Below, piece by piece: positions 37,165 through 44,930 of a stretch of DNA of 64,000 nucleotides. The number at the start of each line of letters is the position of its first letter. The stretch's first letter is position 1. Under the pieces are notes generated by a model, which saw nothing but the letters and a program-made list of their open reading frames with translations, did no database searches and was not told where the DNA came from. The position numbers and the translations under genes were made by a program. Origin of the DNA: Planctomycetota bacterium (lineage in GTDB: Bacteria > Planctomycetota > Phycisphaerae > Phycisphaerales > SM1A02); NCBI GenBank assembly GCA_022574595.1, contig JACZRS010000006.1, positions 41,848 to 105,847 of the forward strand. Direction: 5' to 3'.

Positions 37165-38717
37165 TGAGTTATACCTAAGTCACGCTTAACTTCTTCTTCG
37201 GATATGTTTTTATTCTTCGCAGCTTCAGCAATTTCTTGCTTTGTTATGTCGCGTCTAAGTCGAGGCGAGTAGAACGTCTGCGCGCTACTTAAAGATTGCT
37301 GCAACTCAAGTATTTGTTGTGCTGCTAGTTTTACAGCTTCGGGGTCTGCCGGACTTAGATCGGCTGCTGATTTGGCTTTCTGAACCGCATCAACCGCAGC
37401 CGCATATAGCTTTGCAGCTTCGCTTGAGGTTAGTTCGCCATCGTCATCCTTGTTTTCACCAAGCCGTCTAACGTCACCGTCTTGGTCGCGTGTGTATTCA
37501 AACCGACCATTTTCGCTAGTCCAAACGTCACCAAGACCCTGACCTTCCGCAAACTCGCGCGGACCTTCAACTTCATCCAGCCCGCTGTGTGCGAAAGTGA
37601 ACAACAACGAAGCTTCTTGATCGTCCAACAGTTCTAGCTCATTCTGTATATCTTCTTGGCGCATCCTATCGCCAGCCGAATCGCTAAAGTTAGATGAAGT
37701 TTCAGCGATTTGCATACGTTGGTTTTGAATATCGTTAAGACTTCTAGCAAAGTTTGTACCCGATGCCATTACTCGTTTTCGCCGGAGCGCACGTTCTTCA
37801 TGCGATAACTCTTGTTGGAATTGTCGCAGTTCAATTTGACGTTCATCAATGACAGCTTCGCCAGTATGCAAGTCGGTTTTAAGTGGAGTTATTGACTTTA
37901 CGCCATTCTTATTATTGAATCGCCCCAAATCTCCATCTTCAGTAATTAGTATCTGCCCATCAGCGATATTGCTGAAGTGAATTTCCTTAACAGTTTCTTT
38001 ATTACTGAAATCAATCGACGCTACTTGCATAGGTTCTCGCTGCAATACTTTGGGACCAATTGCCGGTAGACCACGCCTGGCCCGATTAGCGTTGGCACGT
38101 TCAAACATGGCTGCGCGCTCTGCTTCGGGATTCTCGTTTATAGCTCTTCGTGTTGCATCCGCTGCGCGCCCTTCGCGTCGCTGTTTCTGAAATGCTCGGC
38201 GCTCAGTTTGCTTTTGTAATTCATCAGGAGATAAAACCCTTTGCGTTTGATTCTGAATATCCTCAAGCAAAGGAGCATTTTCAACAACACGCCGGTCTAT
38301 ACCGCGTTGGGTTTCCTCAAACTCTACTGCACGTTGGCGATTCAGTTCGTCTTGTATCTCAATGGCACTGGGATTAAGTCTGCGCTTCTCAGCAACAGCC
38401 GCAGCTAACTTCGCAGCCGGAGAGCCGGGCGATGGTGGTTGTGGATTGGCAAGTGAACGCTTCTTCTCAGCTACCGCGCCAGCTAGTTGATCGGCAGCAG
38501 ATAGAGCCGGGGCTAGTGGTGATTTAGGTTTGCCAATGTTCTTCAAGTCTCGCTTCTGGCGTTGTATGTTCGCAACGATTTCATCTTCACGTTTCTTGTT
38601 CAGCGCCGCAAGTTCTCGCTTTTTACGATTAAGCCTAGCCTTCCGCTGGCGATCTATTGCGCTATCGACGCGCTTGTTAAATTTCTTGCTTGGGTTTATT
38701 AGTCCTGGGTGTGGCAT
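37161..38717 (-). CDS. Coiled-coil partner of the giant protein, scaffold-like
   Basis: A 518-residue, highly charged helical protein. It begins with Lys/Arg-rich coiled coil (SAIDRQRKARLNRKKRELAA), has Ala-rich spacers (AKLAAAVAEKRR), a small beta-rich centre, and a second helical half ending near KQEIAEAAKNKNISEEEV. No family recognised. It is coupled by a 4-base overlap to the giant gene downstream, so the two probably form one structure. In phages, proteins of this type next to ejection proteins are scaffold or core components; this is inferred. Confidence 0.65.
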   Translation of the reverse strand: MPHPGLINPSKKFNKRVDSAIDRQRKARLNRKKRELAALNKKREDEIVANIQRQKRDLKNIGKPKSPLAPALSAADQLAGAVAEKKRSLANPQPPSPGSPAAKLAAAVAEKRRLNPSAIEIQDELNRQRAVEFEETQRGIDRRVVENAPLLEDIQNQTQRVLSPDELQKQTERRAFQKQRREGRAADATRRAINENPEAERAAMFERANANRARRGLPAIGPKVLQREPMQVASIDFSNKETVKEIHFSNIADGQILITEDGDLGRFNNKNGVKSITPLKTDLHTGEAVIDERQIELRQFQQELSHEERALRRKRVMASGTNFARSLNDIQNQRMQIAETSSNFSDSAGDRMRQEDIQNELELLDDQEASLLFTFAHSGLDEVEGPREFAEGQGLGDVWTSENGRFEYTRDQDGDVRRLGENKDDDGELTSSEAAKLYAAAVDAVQKAKSAADLSPADPEAVKLAAQQILELQQSLSSAQTFYSPRLRRDITKQEIAEAAKNKNISEEEVKRDLGITQ

Positions 38718-38777
38718 CCCTAGCCCTTATCCCTAAAGTTCCCAAAAGACACCGCCAGGCGTTTATGAAAAACGCAA

Positions 38778-38838
38778 TGTCCGATCAGGAATCCTTGGCG
38801 ATGTCTGAGGGCTTGTCTTGTTAAGTATTGATCGGACA
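38778..38838. promoter_or_regulatory. Inverted repeat upstream of the giant-protein operon
   Basis: TGTCCGATCA (38778-38787) and TGATCGGACA (38829-38838) are perfect 10-base inverted arms 41 bases apart, 60-120 bases upstream of the coiled-coil gene. They could be paired operator half-sites or a hairpin. The remaining part of 38718-39019 shows no gene. Confidence 0.5.
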
Positions 38839-39019
38839 CCCTTTTCTCAACACTATTGTACGCCGCGCACTTTCAAAAGTTCAACTGCAAGCTTTGTTAA
38901 TTTGAGTTTTGTACGATGGGGCTAATTACAAACACGATCCCCACTATATAATCGAGAACATATCAATACCGATACACTAGACAGGATATGGGCGGCGCTG
39001 GGGGAGAAGCCGAAGTGAG

Positions 39020-39298
39020 TTAGGGCAACGGCGTATAATAATAACCGTCGGATCGTTTATAATCGACTGGCATGAATACACGCTCTGTTGACACTTCGCC
39101 GTCAATCGTCTTGGCTTGCATTTGCCACACCATGCCACTTTCAGTATCAACCATAAACTGATCCCTGCGCATATTAGATAGCTGTATTAGCTGATATCTG
39201 CCACCCTGATAGCCTGCCTGGTTCTGGGCGCTACCGCCTAGAATCAGTAAGCCAAATACTGCGCATATACCTATCGTTATCAAGTTACTTTTCCGCAT
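39020..39298 (-). CDS. Small exported protein, unknown (cargo)
   Basis: A 92-residue protein with an N-terminal hydrophobic segment (LITIGICAVFGLLILGGSAQ) that looks like a signal peptide or anchor and a short beta-rich exported part (YQLIQLSNMRRDQFMVDTES). A strong ribosome site GGAG lies 7-10 bases before the ATG. Such short anchored proteins are common in planctomycetes. It lies 40 bases downstream of the dockerin-tail gene and is likely in the same unit. Confidence 0.65.
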   Translation of the reverse strand: MRKSNLITIGICAVFGLLILGGSAQNQAGYQGGRYQLIQLSNMRRDQFMVDTESGMVWQMQAKTIDGEVSTERVFMPVDYKRSDGYYYTPLP

Positions 39299-39338
39299 CA
39301 GTTTATCTCCTAGAAAAAGTTTAACATTTACTGACTTC

Positions 39339-39701
39339 TTACTCGCACTCGCCCCAATCGGCGAATAGTTCTAATAGATCGACGGTATCAACAGTTCCGT
39401 CACCGTTGAGATCGTTGCAACCGCCGATCAAGTCACCGCCGCAAAAAGGGCTATAATCACAATCATTTATTGTCACAAACCCTCTAACATCGACTGAGCC
39501 ATCATCATAGAAGCGGAATATTCGTCCACTGCTACCGTTCATGCCTACAGCTGACCCACCTACAACCTTAGGCACTGGCGGCGGCCCTAAATTGGTTTGT
39601 GTGTCTGCCTTTGCTTGAGGCTCAAATTGCATAACAAGATTAACTGCAAGCAGAATTGCGATGATCGCAAGTAAGACCGGAATACTCTTTTGGTTGTTCA
39701 T
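39339..39701 (-). CDS. Small exported protein with dockerin-like tail (cargo)
   Basis: About 120 residues: an anchor or signal segment (SIPVLLAIIAILLAVNLVMQ), a short middle with FRFYDDGSVDVRGFVTINDC, and one dockerin-like unit DLNGDGTVDTVDLLELFADW at the end. The ATG at 39701 has AAGGAG before it; the longer frame to 39851 would start inside the element palindrome and is less likely. It carries the same type of tail as the large cargo protein at 28-30 kb. Confidence 0.75.
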   Translation of the reverse strand: MNNQKSIPVLLAIIAILLAVNLVMQFEPQAKADTQTNLGPPPVPKVVGGSAVGMNGSSGRIFRFYDDGSVDVRGFVTINDCDYSPFCGGDLIGGCNDLNGDGTVDTVDLLELFADWGECE

Positions 39702-39803
39702 AGTGATCTCCTTACCACCTAAACCCAGCCACAGCGTCCCTGCTATTACCACCGTCCTTGGTAATTTAGATTTTGACAGAAAACGATAGAAATGCAAGAT
39801 ACT

Positions 39804-39853
39804 AAATGTCCTGTCTGGTCCTATAGAGGGGGAGCGTGCCAGACAAGACATTT
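39804..39853. repeat. Element palindrome copy 2
   Basis: Arms AAATGTCCTGTCTGG (39804-39818) and CCAGACAAGACATTT (39839-39853), one mismatch in 15, upstream of the small dockerin gene. Same family as 26621-26668. Confidence 0.85.
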
Positions 39854-39964
39854 ACATATAAAAGTCTTATCTCTGAATACTCTCCTAGAGCTGTATAAGT
39901 GTGTTGTTAAAATCCCTGTCCAGACATTTTCAAAGAAACCGCCTTAACACTATCGTAAGTGTAT

Positions 39965-40010
39965 AAATGTCTTGTCTGGCCAACCCACTCTCTTAAAGGC
40001 CAGACAAGAC
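39965..40010. repeat. Element palindrome copy 3
   Basis: Arms GTCTTGTCTGGCC (39969-39981) and GGCCAGACAAGAC (39998-40010), perfect over 13 bases; the left side extends to AAAT at 39965 as in the other copies. Confidence 0.85.
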
Positions 40011-40785
40011 TTTCCATTTTTAACAGCAACACACACTTCCAAGACCCCCCTGTTTGGTAACTTTGAGCAGCTTAAAAGGTACTGCGTTTCAAGTTTGTTT
40101 AAGCTGTGGATAGGTGGCGTTACGCTCAGGGGTCTAAGGCTGAGGAGGGGGTTAAGTAGTACTATATGCTGTGAAGCCGGACTGTCTGGTTCAATTCCTG
40201 AGCGGCAATGGGTCCCCCCAGCGATACCAATATCACGCTGAAAGTATGAGCATCGGTTTGATGAACCGTTGTTAAACCATCCTGGCGATACTAATAACGC
40301 TGATTATCGCATAAGTGCACACTATAAATGCACACTAAATCGCGTTGCCGGCCAGCCTCGCGTGCGCAGGCGCGTAGATATATTGCACAGCCGGACAGTG
40401 CTAACCTAGCCACATATCCAGCCATTGAGCAAACTGTCATTGCACAATGACAATCACCAGCTCTATCAGGCAAATATCAGGGCGCCATGATATTCTAAGG
40501 TTCGACCACCACCAAATAGTCGCGGCACTTGATAGACCTTCACCAGCAAATACGAAGTTGACTTCGGGTATCAAATTGATAGGCGTCTATCAAATGTTAA
40601 CCATGGTCAACAAAACCGCCTCAGCCCCACTTATCCACTATTTCATAAAATTCAAAGTTTATACTTGACAGTCTAAATATAAACTGTAACGTCGCATATA
40701 TGGCTGGTAATGACTAGCCAACAACTAAAAGCGCCCCCGCGATGCTGCTACATCCGAGGGCATGGCCAAAGAAAGGTGAATTTCA

Positions 40786-41016
40786 ATGGCGAACACATCA
40801 TATCACAGAAGCAAGCTACACGGTGTTGAAACCACCAATTCGCTAATGTTAAGCATTGGCTGTATTGGTGATCTCAGACTCAGCCCCTTGTATGTCCAGG
40901 TCAAGATCATTGATTCCCGCAAGGTATTCAATCGCATCGACTTCCTAGTCATACCTATCGCTGGATCTGGCGAGAAGTGGGTTGCTGCTGATTCGATTGT
41001 GAACATCACACGCTAA
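40786..41016 (+). CDS. Small element protein, unknown
   Basis: A 76-residue protein with mixed beta-type sequence (YVQVKIIDSRKVFNRIDFLV), preceded by AAAGGTGA 7-14 bases before the ATG. No family recognised. It lies 35 bases before the ArdC-like gene on the same strand, the only plus-strand unit within the element, so the pair is probably one operon. Confidence 0.55.
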   Translation: MANTSYHRSKLHGVETTNSLMLSIGCIGDLRLSPLYVQVKIIDSRKVFNRIDFLVIPIAGSGEKWVAADSIVNITR

Positions 41017-41051
41017 ACCATTCTTGGCTTCAACTGAAAGGAGCTATAGCT

Positions 41052-41387
41052 ATGGCTACAGCAACCGCACAAATGAACGACGAGGCACTGGACCGCGCAC
41101 AGAACGGGCAATCAGTGTCAAACTATCCAACCATCTACGCAGGGTTTGAGGCTCTAGGAATTGCTACGGCTGCGATCCTACCCCGGATCAACATATTCAG
41201 CTATCGAGCCTGGAAAGCTAAAGGCCGGCAAGTACGACGTGGTGAGCATGGCGTCAAGGTTGTCACTTATCTTCCGACCGAGAAGAAGGTAAAGCAGCCA
41301 GACGGGTCTGAGAAGATCGAGCATGGCAAACGTCCATGGCGCGCCACAGTGTTTCACATTAGCCAGACCGATTCCTTGACGGCTTAA
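41052..41387 (+). CDS. ArdC-like N-terminal domain protein
   Basis: A 111-residue protein. RINIFSYRAWKAKGRQVRRG followed by EHGVKVVTYLPTEKK and ATVFHISQTD matches the N-terminal single-stranded-DNA-binding domain of ArdC antirestriction proteins (family pattern N-x-x-T/S-Y-x-A-W ... Q-V-R-K-G-E-x-x ... V-F-x-x-x-Q-T). The metalloprotease half of ArdC is absent. A strong AAAGGAG site precedes the ATG. By family it would protect or bind the incoming single strand of a mobile element. Confidence 0.75.
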   Translation: MATATAQMNDEALDRAQNGQSVSNYPTIYAGFEALGIATAAILPRINIFSYRAWKAKGRQVRRGEHGVKVVTYLPTEKKVKQPDGSEKIEHGKRPWRATVFHISQTDSLTA

Positions 41388-41402
41388 CGGCCGTAGGGGG
41401 AC

Positions 41403-41411
41403 TTATCCACA
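41403..41411 (+). promoter_or_regulatory. DnaA-box-like site TTATCCACA
   Basis: An exact match to the bacterial DnaA-box consensus, in a non-coding interval that also holds tandem repeats. Supports an origin in this part of the element; may also occur by chance. Confidence 0.4.
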
Positions 41412-41497
41412 GGCTTGACAGCCAGCTAATAGATGATATCTAATATGCGTTATTACTAGCGTGATGTCTTCATTGTTTCCTTGATTATGGCGTTGCG

Positions 41498-41556
41498 AGT
41501 CACGGCAAGTCACGGCACGGCAAGGCATCGCGTCGCAACACAACGCAACGCAACGA
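41498..41556 (+). repeat. Short tandem repeats
   Basis: AGTCACGGCA is repeated twice in tandem (41498-41517) and followed by a degenerate copy CGGCAAGGCA; a second cluster of CAACG units is at 41541-41555. Iteron-like arrangement close to the DnaA box. Confidence 0.6.
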
Positions 41557-41590
41557 AGCCCGTTATAGAAATATGACGGGCTGCTTTTTT
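41557..41590 (+). terminator. Rho-independent terminator
   Basis: Stem AGCCCGT (41557-41563) and ACGGGCT (41576-41582) followed by GCTTTTTT. It lies 170 bases after the ArdC-like gene and faces the minus-strand gene ending at 41675. Confidence 0.75.
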
Positions 41591-41674
41591 ACAAACCGAC
41601 GCCGACCGCTACCCGCAACCGAACCACGGACATAATCCGGCTTGCGAGTAGCAGCAATGCTAACATTCAGAGTT

Positions 41675-42049
41675 TTACAAACTAATTTTCCCAGCCTGGA
41701 CAGACTGAATTTGTTCATCGCTCATTTCCCCGGCTAGAAACAGTTTTAAGTTGTCTGATTGAGGCGGCTGCCACGGTAACGGTTCAAGTAGATTCTCGTC
41801 GCGCGTTGTTGGCCTGGGCAATTCAGCTTTTTCAGCTAGCCACTGTTCCAGTTGTTCAGTTTCCATCAGTGCATCGCGCGCTGATTCCATTGATTTTCGC
41901 CAGGCTCTTGCAATAAAGTCATTTTCGCCAAATTCAGTATTGCTGAGATAATGTTCAGGGCAATTCTGCTTAACCAAGTTGTATAGATCATGCGCTGCAT
42001 CCGCGATTTGAGTCCCTTTCGCTGCTGACATTTTCGGTCGTCCCGTCAT
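41675..42049 (-). CDS. Small element protein, unknown
   Basis: About 124 residues, beginning MTGRPKMSAAKGTQIADAAH, with helical content and an acidic, Pro-containing C-terminal half. The start MTGRPK is seen in some small terminase subunits, but no further match supports that, so it is left as unknown. ATG at 42049 chosen over a longer frame to 42109 that would cover the terminal box. AAGGAAA precedes it. First gene inside attR. Confidence 0.5.
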   Translation of the reverse strand: MTGRPKMSAAKGTQIADAAHDLYNLVKQNCPEHYLSNTEFGENDFIARAWRKSMESARDALMETEQLEQWLAEKAELPRPTTRDENLLEPLPWQPPQSDNLKLFLAGEMSDEQIQSVQAGKISL

Positions 42050-42084
42050 AATTAGTTTTCCTTTTCTAGTGGTTAATTGTTGGC

Positions 42085-42106
42085 TAGTGCGCACCAAAGT
42101 GCGCAC
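42085..42106 (+). promoter_or_regulatory. Right terminal box
   Basis: TAGTGCGCAC-CAAAGTGC-GCAC, a near copy (three differences in 22) of the box at 22653-22674, 99 bases inside attR. Possible integrase or excisionase arm site, or promoter element of the gene starting at 42049. Confidence 0.5.
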
Positions 42107-42204
42107 CATCCGAGGTTAATTGAATGTTTTTGAAAGTAGTTTGAGATATAACGAATCTCGTTTGAGATACCGACAGGCCGTTTTTAGCCTAGAAACGATA
42201 CCTT

Positions 42205-42256
42205 GCATCGGTCTTCGGAACCGAGGGTTGGGGGTTCGAGTCCTCCCGGGCGTGTT
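42205..42256 (+). repeat. attR: 52-bp direct repeat
   Basis: Identical to 22570-22621. It contains only the 3' part of the tRNA-Arg and is not a functional tRNA. It ends the integrated element. Confidence 0.95.
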
Positions 42257-42405
42257 GGGAAAGAAGGTACAAGGCATTAGGAATTAGGCATTAGCAAGCC
42301 GGACCTGAGGCTTTGTGAAGGTCCGGGTAGAACGCATTTTTAAACTACAAGGCATTATGCCAGTTTTCACTTCGTGGTATGCTCCTGCACTCAAGGGAGC
42401 TGTCG

Positions 42406-43914
42406 ATGTCCGTCTTTGCAATATCCTTTGCTGCTTACACCCTGGCGATTGTTGCCATCGGAATTTACTCCGCGCGCTTTAGCAAGAATTCTGATGAGGA
42501 TTACTTCCTTGCAGGCCGCAAACTTGGACCCTGGATGGCGGCTCTTTCAGCATCGGCATCAAGTGAATCGGGATGGGTAACAATCGGCTTGGTAGGCATG
42601 GCGTTTCGTCAAGGCTTCGTTGCATATTGGATAATCCCTGGAGTACTATTCGGATTCATCTTCAATTGGTTTGTCGTAGCTGGACGCATGCGCGATCGTT
42701 CTGCTGAACTCGGCGCATTAACAATTCCAGATTTCTTCAGCTTACATTTTAAGGAACGATTACCAATACTCCGAATCATATCGGTAATAGTAATTCTAAT
42801 CGCAATGTGGCTTTACGTTGCGGCACAATTTAGTGCTGCGGGTGCTGCTTTCTCCGCAGCATTTATAGATATGGATTATAAAGTTGGTGTTGTTCTCGGT
42901 GCATCAATCGTACTTATATATACAGTAATAGGCGGCTTTCGAGCTGCATGCTGGACCGATTTCGCGCAATCCTTACTGATGGTTGGCGTACTAGTAATTT
43001 TCCCCATCTACCTGCTTCTTAATCATGGCGGTTTTGATTACGTACACGAGCAATTTGCTGCAATAGACGCTGCTCGAACTACTGCTGATGCACCATCCAT
43101 GCTTGCGTTTTGGCCTGAAAAGACAGGTGCTGCACTTATAGGTTTCTTGCTTGGTAGTGGCGCATTAGGAATTAACTTTGGATTCCCAGGCCAACCACAT
43201 GTACTAGTAAGATTCATGGCCCTTAGAAGTCGTAAAGATGCAATGATCGGCGGATTTATCGCGGTAACTTGGGCGGCAATGATTATTTGGGGAGCAATAA
43301 CCATAGGATTAATTGTTAGAGCACTATCGCAAGGTTCTATGGAATGGACGGGCGAACTTACTGCCCAACTAGCCGCTGGATCGGATAATGCAGGCGATCA
43401 AGCTCTAGTGCTCGCAGCAAAGAACCTGATACCAGGCGTACTATCAGGTGTAGTTCTCGCAGCGGTTCTCGCAGCAATCTGCTCAACAGCTGACAGTCAG
43501 CTTGTAGTAGCTGCAAGTGCAGGAACTAATGATGTTTACGCTCGCCTTATAGATCGTTCAGGCAAGAAGTCACACCCAATCATCAATCGCGTGGTTGTAT
43601 TCGGACTGGGTATTGCTGCGATGCTACTTGTAATGGGAGAAAGCAAAAGTATTTTCGGTTTCGTGCTCGATTACGGCTGGGCAATCCTCGGCGCATCCTT
43701 CGGCCCACAATTAATTCTAATTCTATTATGGAAGCGCGCAACCTACGCAGGTTGTGTCGCAGGCATGGCAACAGGTTTTTCCGTAGCCCTACTTTGGAAG
43801 ATGCTGGATCTAGAAAGCGTAATCGAAGGCGTAAAAATCTATAACCTAACCCTAGCTTTCATCAGCGCTTTGATAGTGAATGTAATTGTGAGTTTGCTGA
43901 CTAGATCCAAATAA
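42406..43914 (+). CDS. Sodium:solute symporter (SSS family, PutP-like)
   Basis: About 502 residues and about 13 membrane segments. YFLAGRKLGPWMAALSASAS followed by SGWVTIGLVG is the SSS-family start with the conserved sodium-binding helix. Later segments GVLSGVVLAAVLAAICSTAD and QLVVAASAGTNDVY match the fifth sodium-site helix region of proline/sodium symporters. The exact solute cannot be read from the sequence. The ATG at 42406 has AAGGGAG before it. Its 3' end overlaps the convergent nuclease-like gene by 63 bases. Chromosomal, just outside attR. Confidence 0.88.
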   Translation: MSVFAISFAAYTLAIVAIGIYSARFSKNSDEDYFLAGRKLGPWMAALSASASSESGWVTIGLVGMAFRQGFVAYWIIPGVLFGFIFNWFVVAGRMRDRSAELGALTIPDFFSLHFKERLPILRIISVIVILIAMWLYVAAQFSAAGAAFSAAFIDMDYKVGVVLGASIVLIYTVIGGFRAACWTDFAQSLLMVGVLVIFPIYLLLNHGGFDYVHEQFAAIDAARTTADAPSMLAFWPEKTGAALIGFLLGSGALGINFGFPGQPHVLVRFMALRSRKDAMIGGFIAVTWAAMIIWGAITIGLIVRALSQGSMEWTGELTAQLAAGSDNAGDQALVLAAKNLIPGVLSGVVLAAVLAAICSTADSQLVVAASAGTNDVYARLIDRSGKKSHPIINRVVVFGLGIAAMLLVMGESKSIFGFVLDYGWAILGASFGPQLILILLWKRATYAGCVAGMATGFSVALLWKMLDLESVIEGVKIYNLTLAFISALIVNVIVSLLTRSK

Positions 43915-44685
43915 CTCTAGTATTGGCTCACTTGCTTTTTCCTTAAGCTGGGGTTTAATGCGCATCGCTGCAAAGCTTGCCGAAACAGCAATATTTCTTA
44001 GCAGCCTCACGCGATGATCATCGCGCGAATTTAGTCTGGGGGCATCAATGGTTGCTTGCAAAGCAATCTCCGTAAAATCATTACTGTTATCCTTGAGCCA
44101 ATTGCGCGGGCATTCAAGCAAACCCCAACCGGGTGGAATCTCGCAACGGCGTATCATGCCACGGGGTGCGGCGATGAATAAATAATCTGCAAGCTGATAT
44201 TGCTTTAGTAAGTGAAACTTCGTATGGCCGTAGATTTTCTTATCTAACAGCCGAAGTTGAGATAGAATTTTGCGATAACTAGGCAGCTTGCTTTTACTGA
44301 AATCCCATTCTTCAAGTTCGGCGAATAATGCTGATCCAGACTTTCTAAGGTTCGGCTCCTCTTTCTTTACACGATTCTCTTCAATTGATCTGCGAATACA
44401 ATGTAAATCTTTTCGATAAGTCAGCAGCTCATCTTTGCGCTCATTGTCTCGAAGAAAATCGCTGCGCGATTGCTTGCATTCAATAACAATCGTGTACGGG
44501 TCACATCGTTTGCGCAGAGATCGGCCGTTGTCATTGGTAATTCTTTCTGAATCACAATAACCCGCAACATCGACTCGATACCGACTAATCGGGCAACGCA
44601 CTTCGGTAGCGACTGCCAAACAGCCACGCGCCCGCAGGAACGCAACCGCAAACTCCTTCAAGCGTAGGTGTGCCAGCGTTTCCAT
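43852..44685 (-). CDS. PD-(D/E)XK nuclease-like protein (MmcB-like)
   Basis: A 277-residue protein. The N-terminal 80 residues carry a PD-(D/E)XK arrangement: Glu28 in VATEVRCP, Asp39 in RYRVDVAGY, and Glu69-Cys-Lys71 in TIVIECKQSRSDFLRD; the sequence after it resembles MmcB-family DNA repair nucleases (E-x-K-x-S-x-x-D-F). The rest is helical with basic patches. Probably a DNA nuclease of repair or defence. It converges with the symporter and overlaps it by 63 bases, unusual for chromosomal genes. Confidence 0.75.
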   Translation of the reverse strand: METLAHLRLKEFAVAFLRARGCLAVATEVRCPISRYRVDVAGYCDSERITNDNGRSLRKRCDPYTIVIECKQSRSDFLRDNERKDELLTYRKDLHCIRRSIEENRVKKEEPNLRKSGSALFAELEEWDFSKSKLPSYRKILSQLRLLDKKIYGHTKFHLLKQYQLADYLFIAAPRGMIRRCEIPPGWGLLECPRNWLKDNSNDFTEIALQATIDAPRLNSRDDHRVRLLRNIAVSASFAAMRIKPQLKEKASEPILELFGSSQQTHNYIHYQSADES

Positions 44686-44749
44686 AATTTGATAGTAATT
44701 GTAATATTATAATCTATCGGCCAAGCAGCGTACGCAAACATGAAAACCC

Positions 44750-44776
44750 GTTTAGCCGCGCCCCGGAGGGAAGCGC
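44750..44776 (-). repeat. Variable-stem hairpin with GGCTAAAC tail (1)
   Basis: On the minus strand GCGCTTCCC-TCC-GGGGCGC followed by GGCTAAAC. One of a family of hairpins with different stems and a shared tail between 44.7 and 51.4 kb. Confidence 0.55.
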
Positions 44777-44831
44777 TTATAGTAGGCATCAAAAGATAGT
44801 TGCATCTTGACAACAAATCAGAATATACATG

Positions 44832-44856
44832 TAAAGCCGCGACCAGTGGTCGCGTT
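44832..44856 (-). repeat. Hairpin, left copy of an inverted pair
   Basis: On the minus strand CGCGACC-ACT-GGTCGCG followed by GCTTTACA. Nearly identical in opposite orientation to 46801-46827; the two flank the zinc-ribbon gene pair. Confidence 0.75.
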
Positions 44857-44930
44857 AATAAAATGACAGCGCATTGAATTTTACGTATGTCTTCATAAGC
44901 AAAAAATGCGCAGTTCTAAGTCACCATCAC

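Larger units (their letters stand above)
39702..40785. other. Long non-coding control zone of the element
   Basis: About 1.1 kb without a convincing gene. It contains two copies of the element palindrome (39804-39853, 39965-40010), DnaA-box-like sites TGTGGATAG (40105-40113) and TTATCCACT (40631-40639), an imperfect direct repeat GCGATACYAATA (40221 and 40285), and a pair of GTGCACAC/ATGCACAC boxes (40312-40338). This is the best candidate for the origin or main control region. Confidence 0.5.

Noticed and set aside
40170-40215. T-arm-like text GGTTCAATTCC suggesting a tRNA
   Set aside because: No matching acceptor, D or anticodon stems can be formed around it.
40447-40668. 73-codon plus-strand frame as a gene
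   Set aside because: No ribosome site or conserved pattern; overlaps a zone rich in repeats and DnaA-box-like sites.
41675-42049. Small terminase subunit
   Set aside because: Only the first residues (MTGRPK) resemble such proteins; no DNA-binding pattern or adjacent large terminase supports it.
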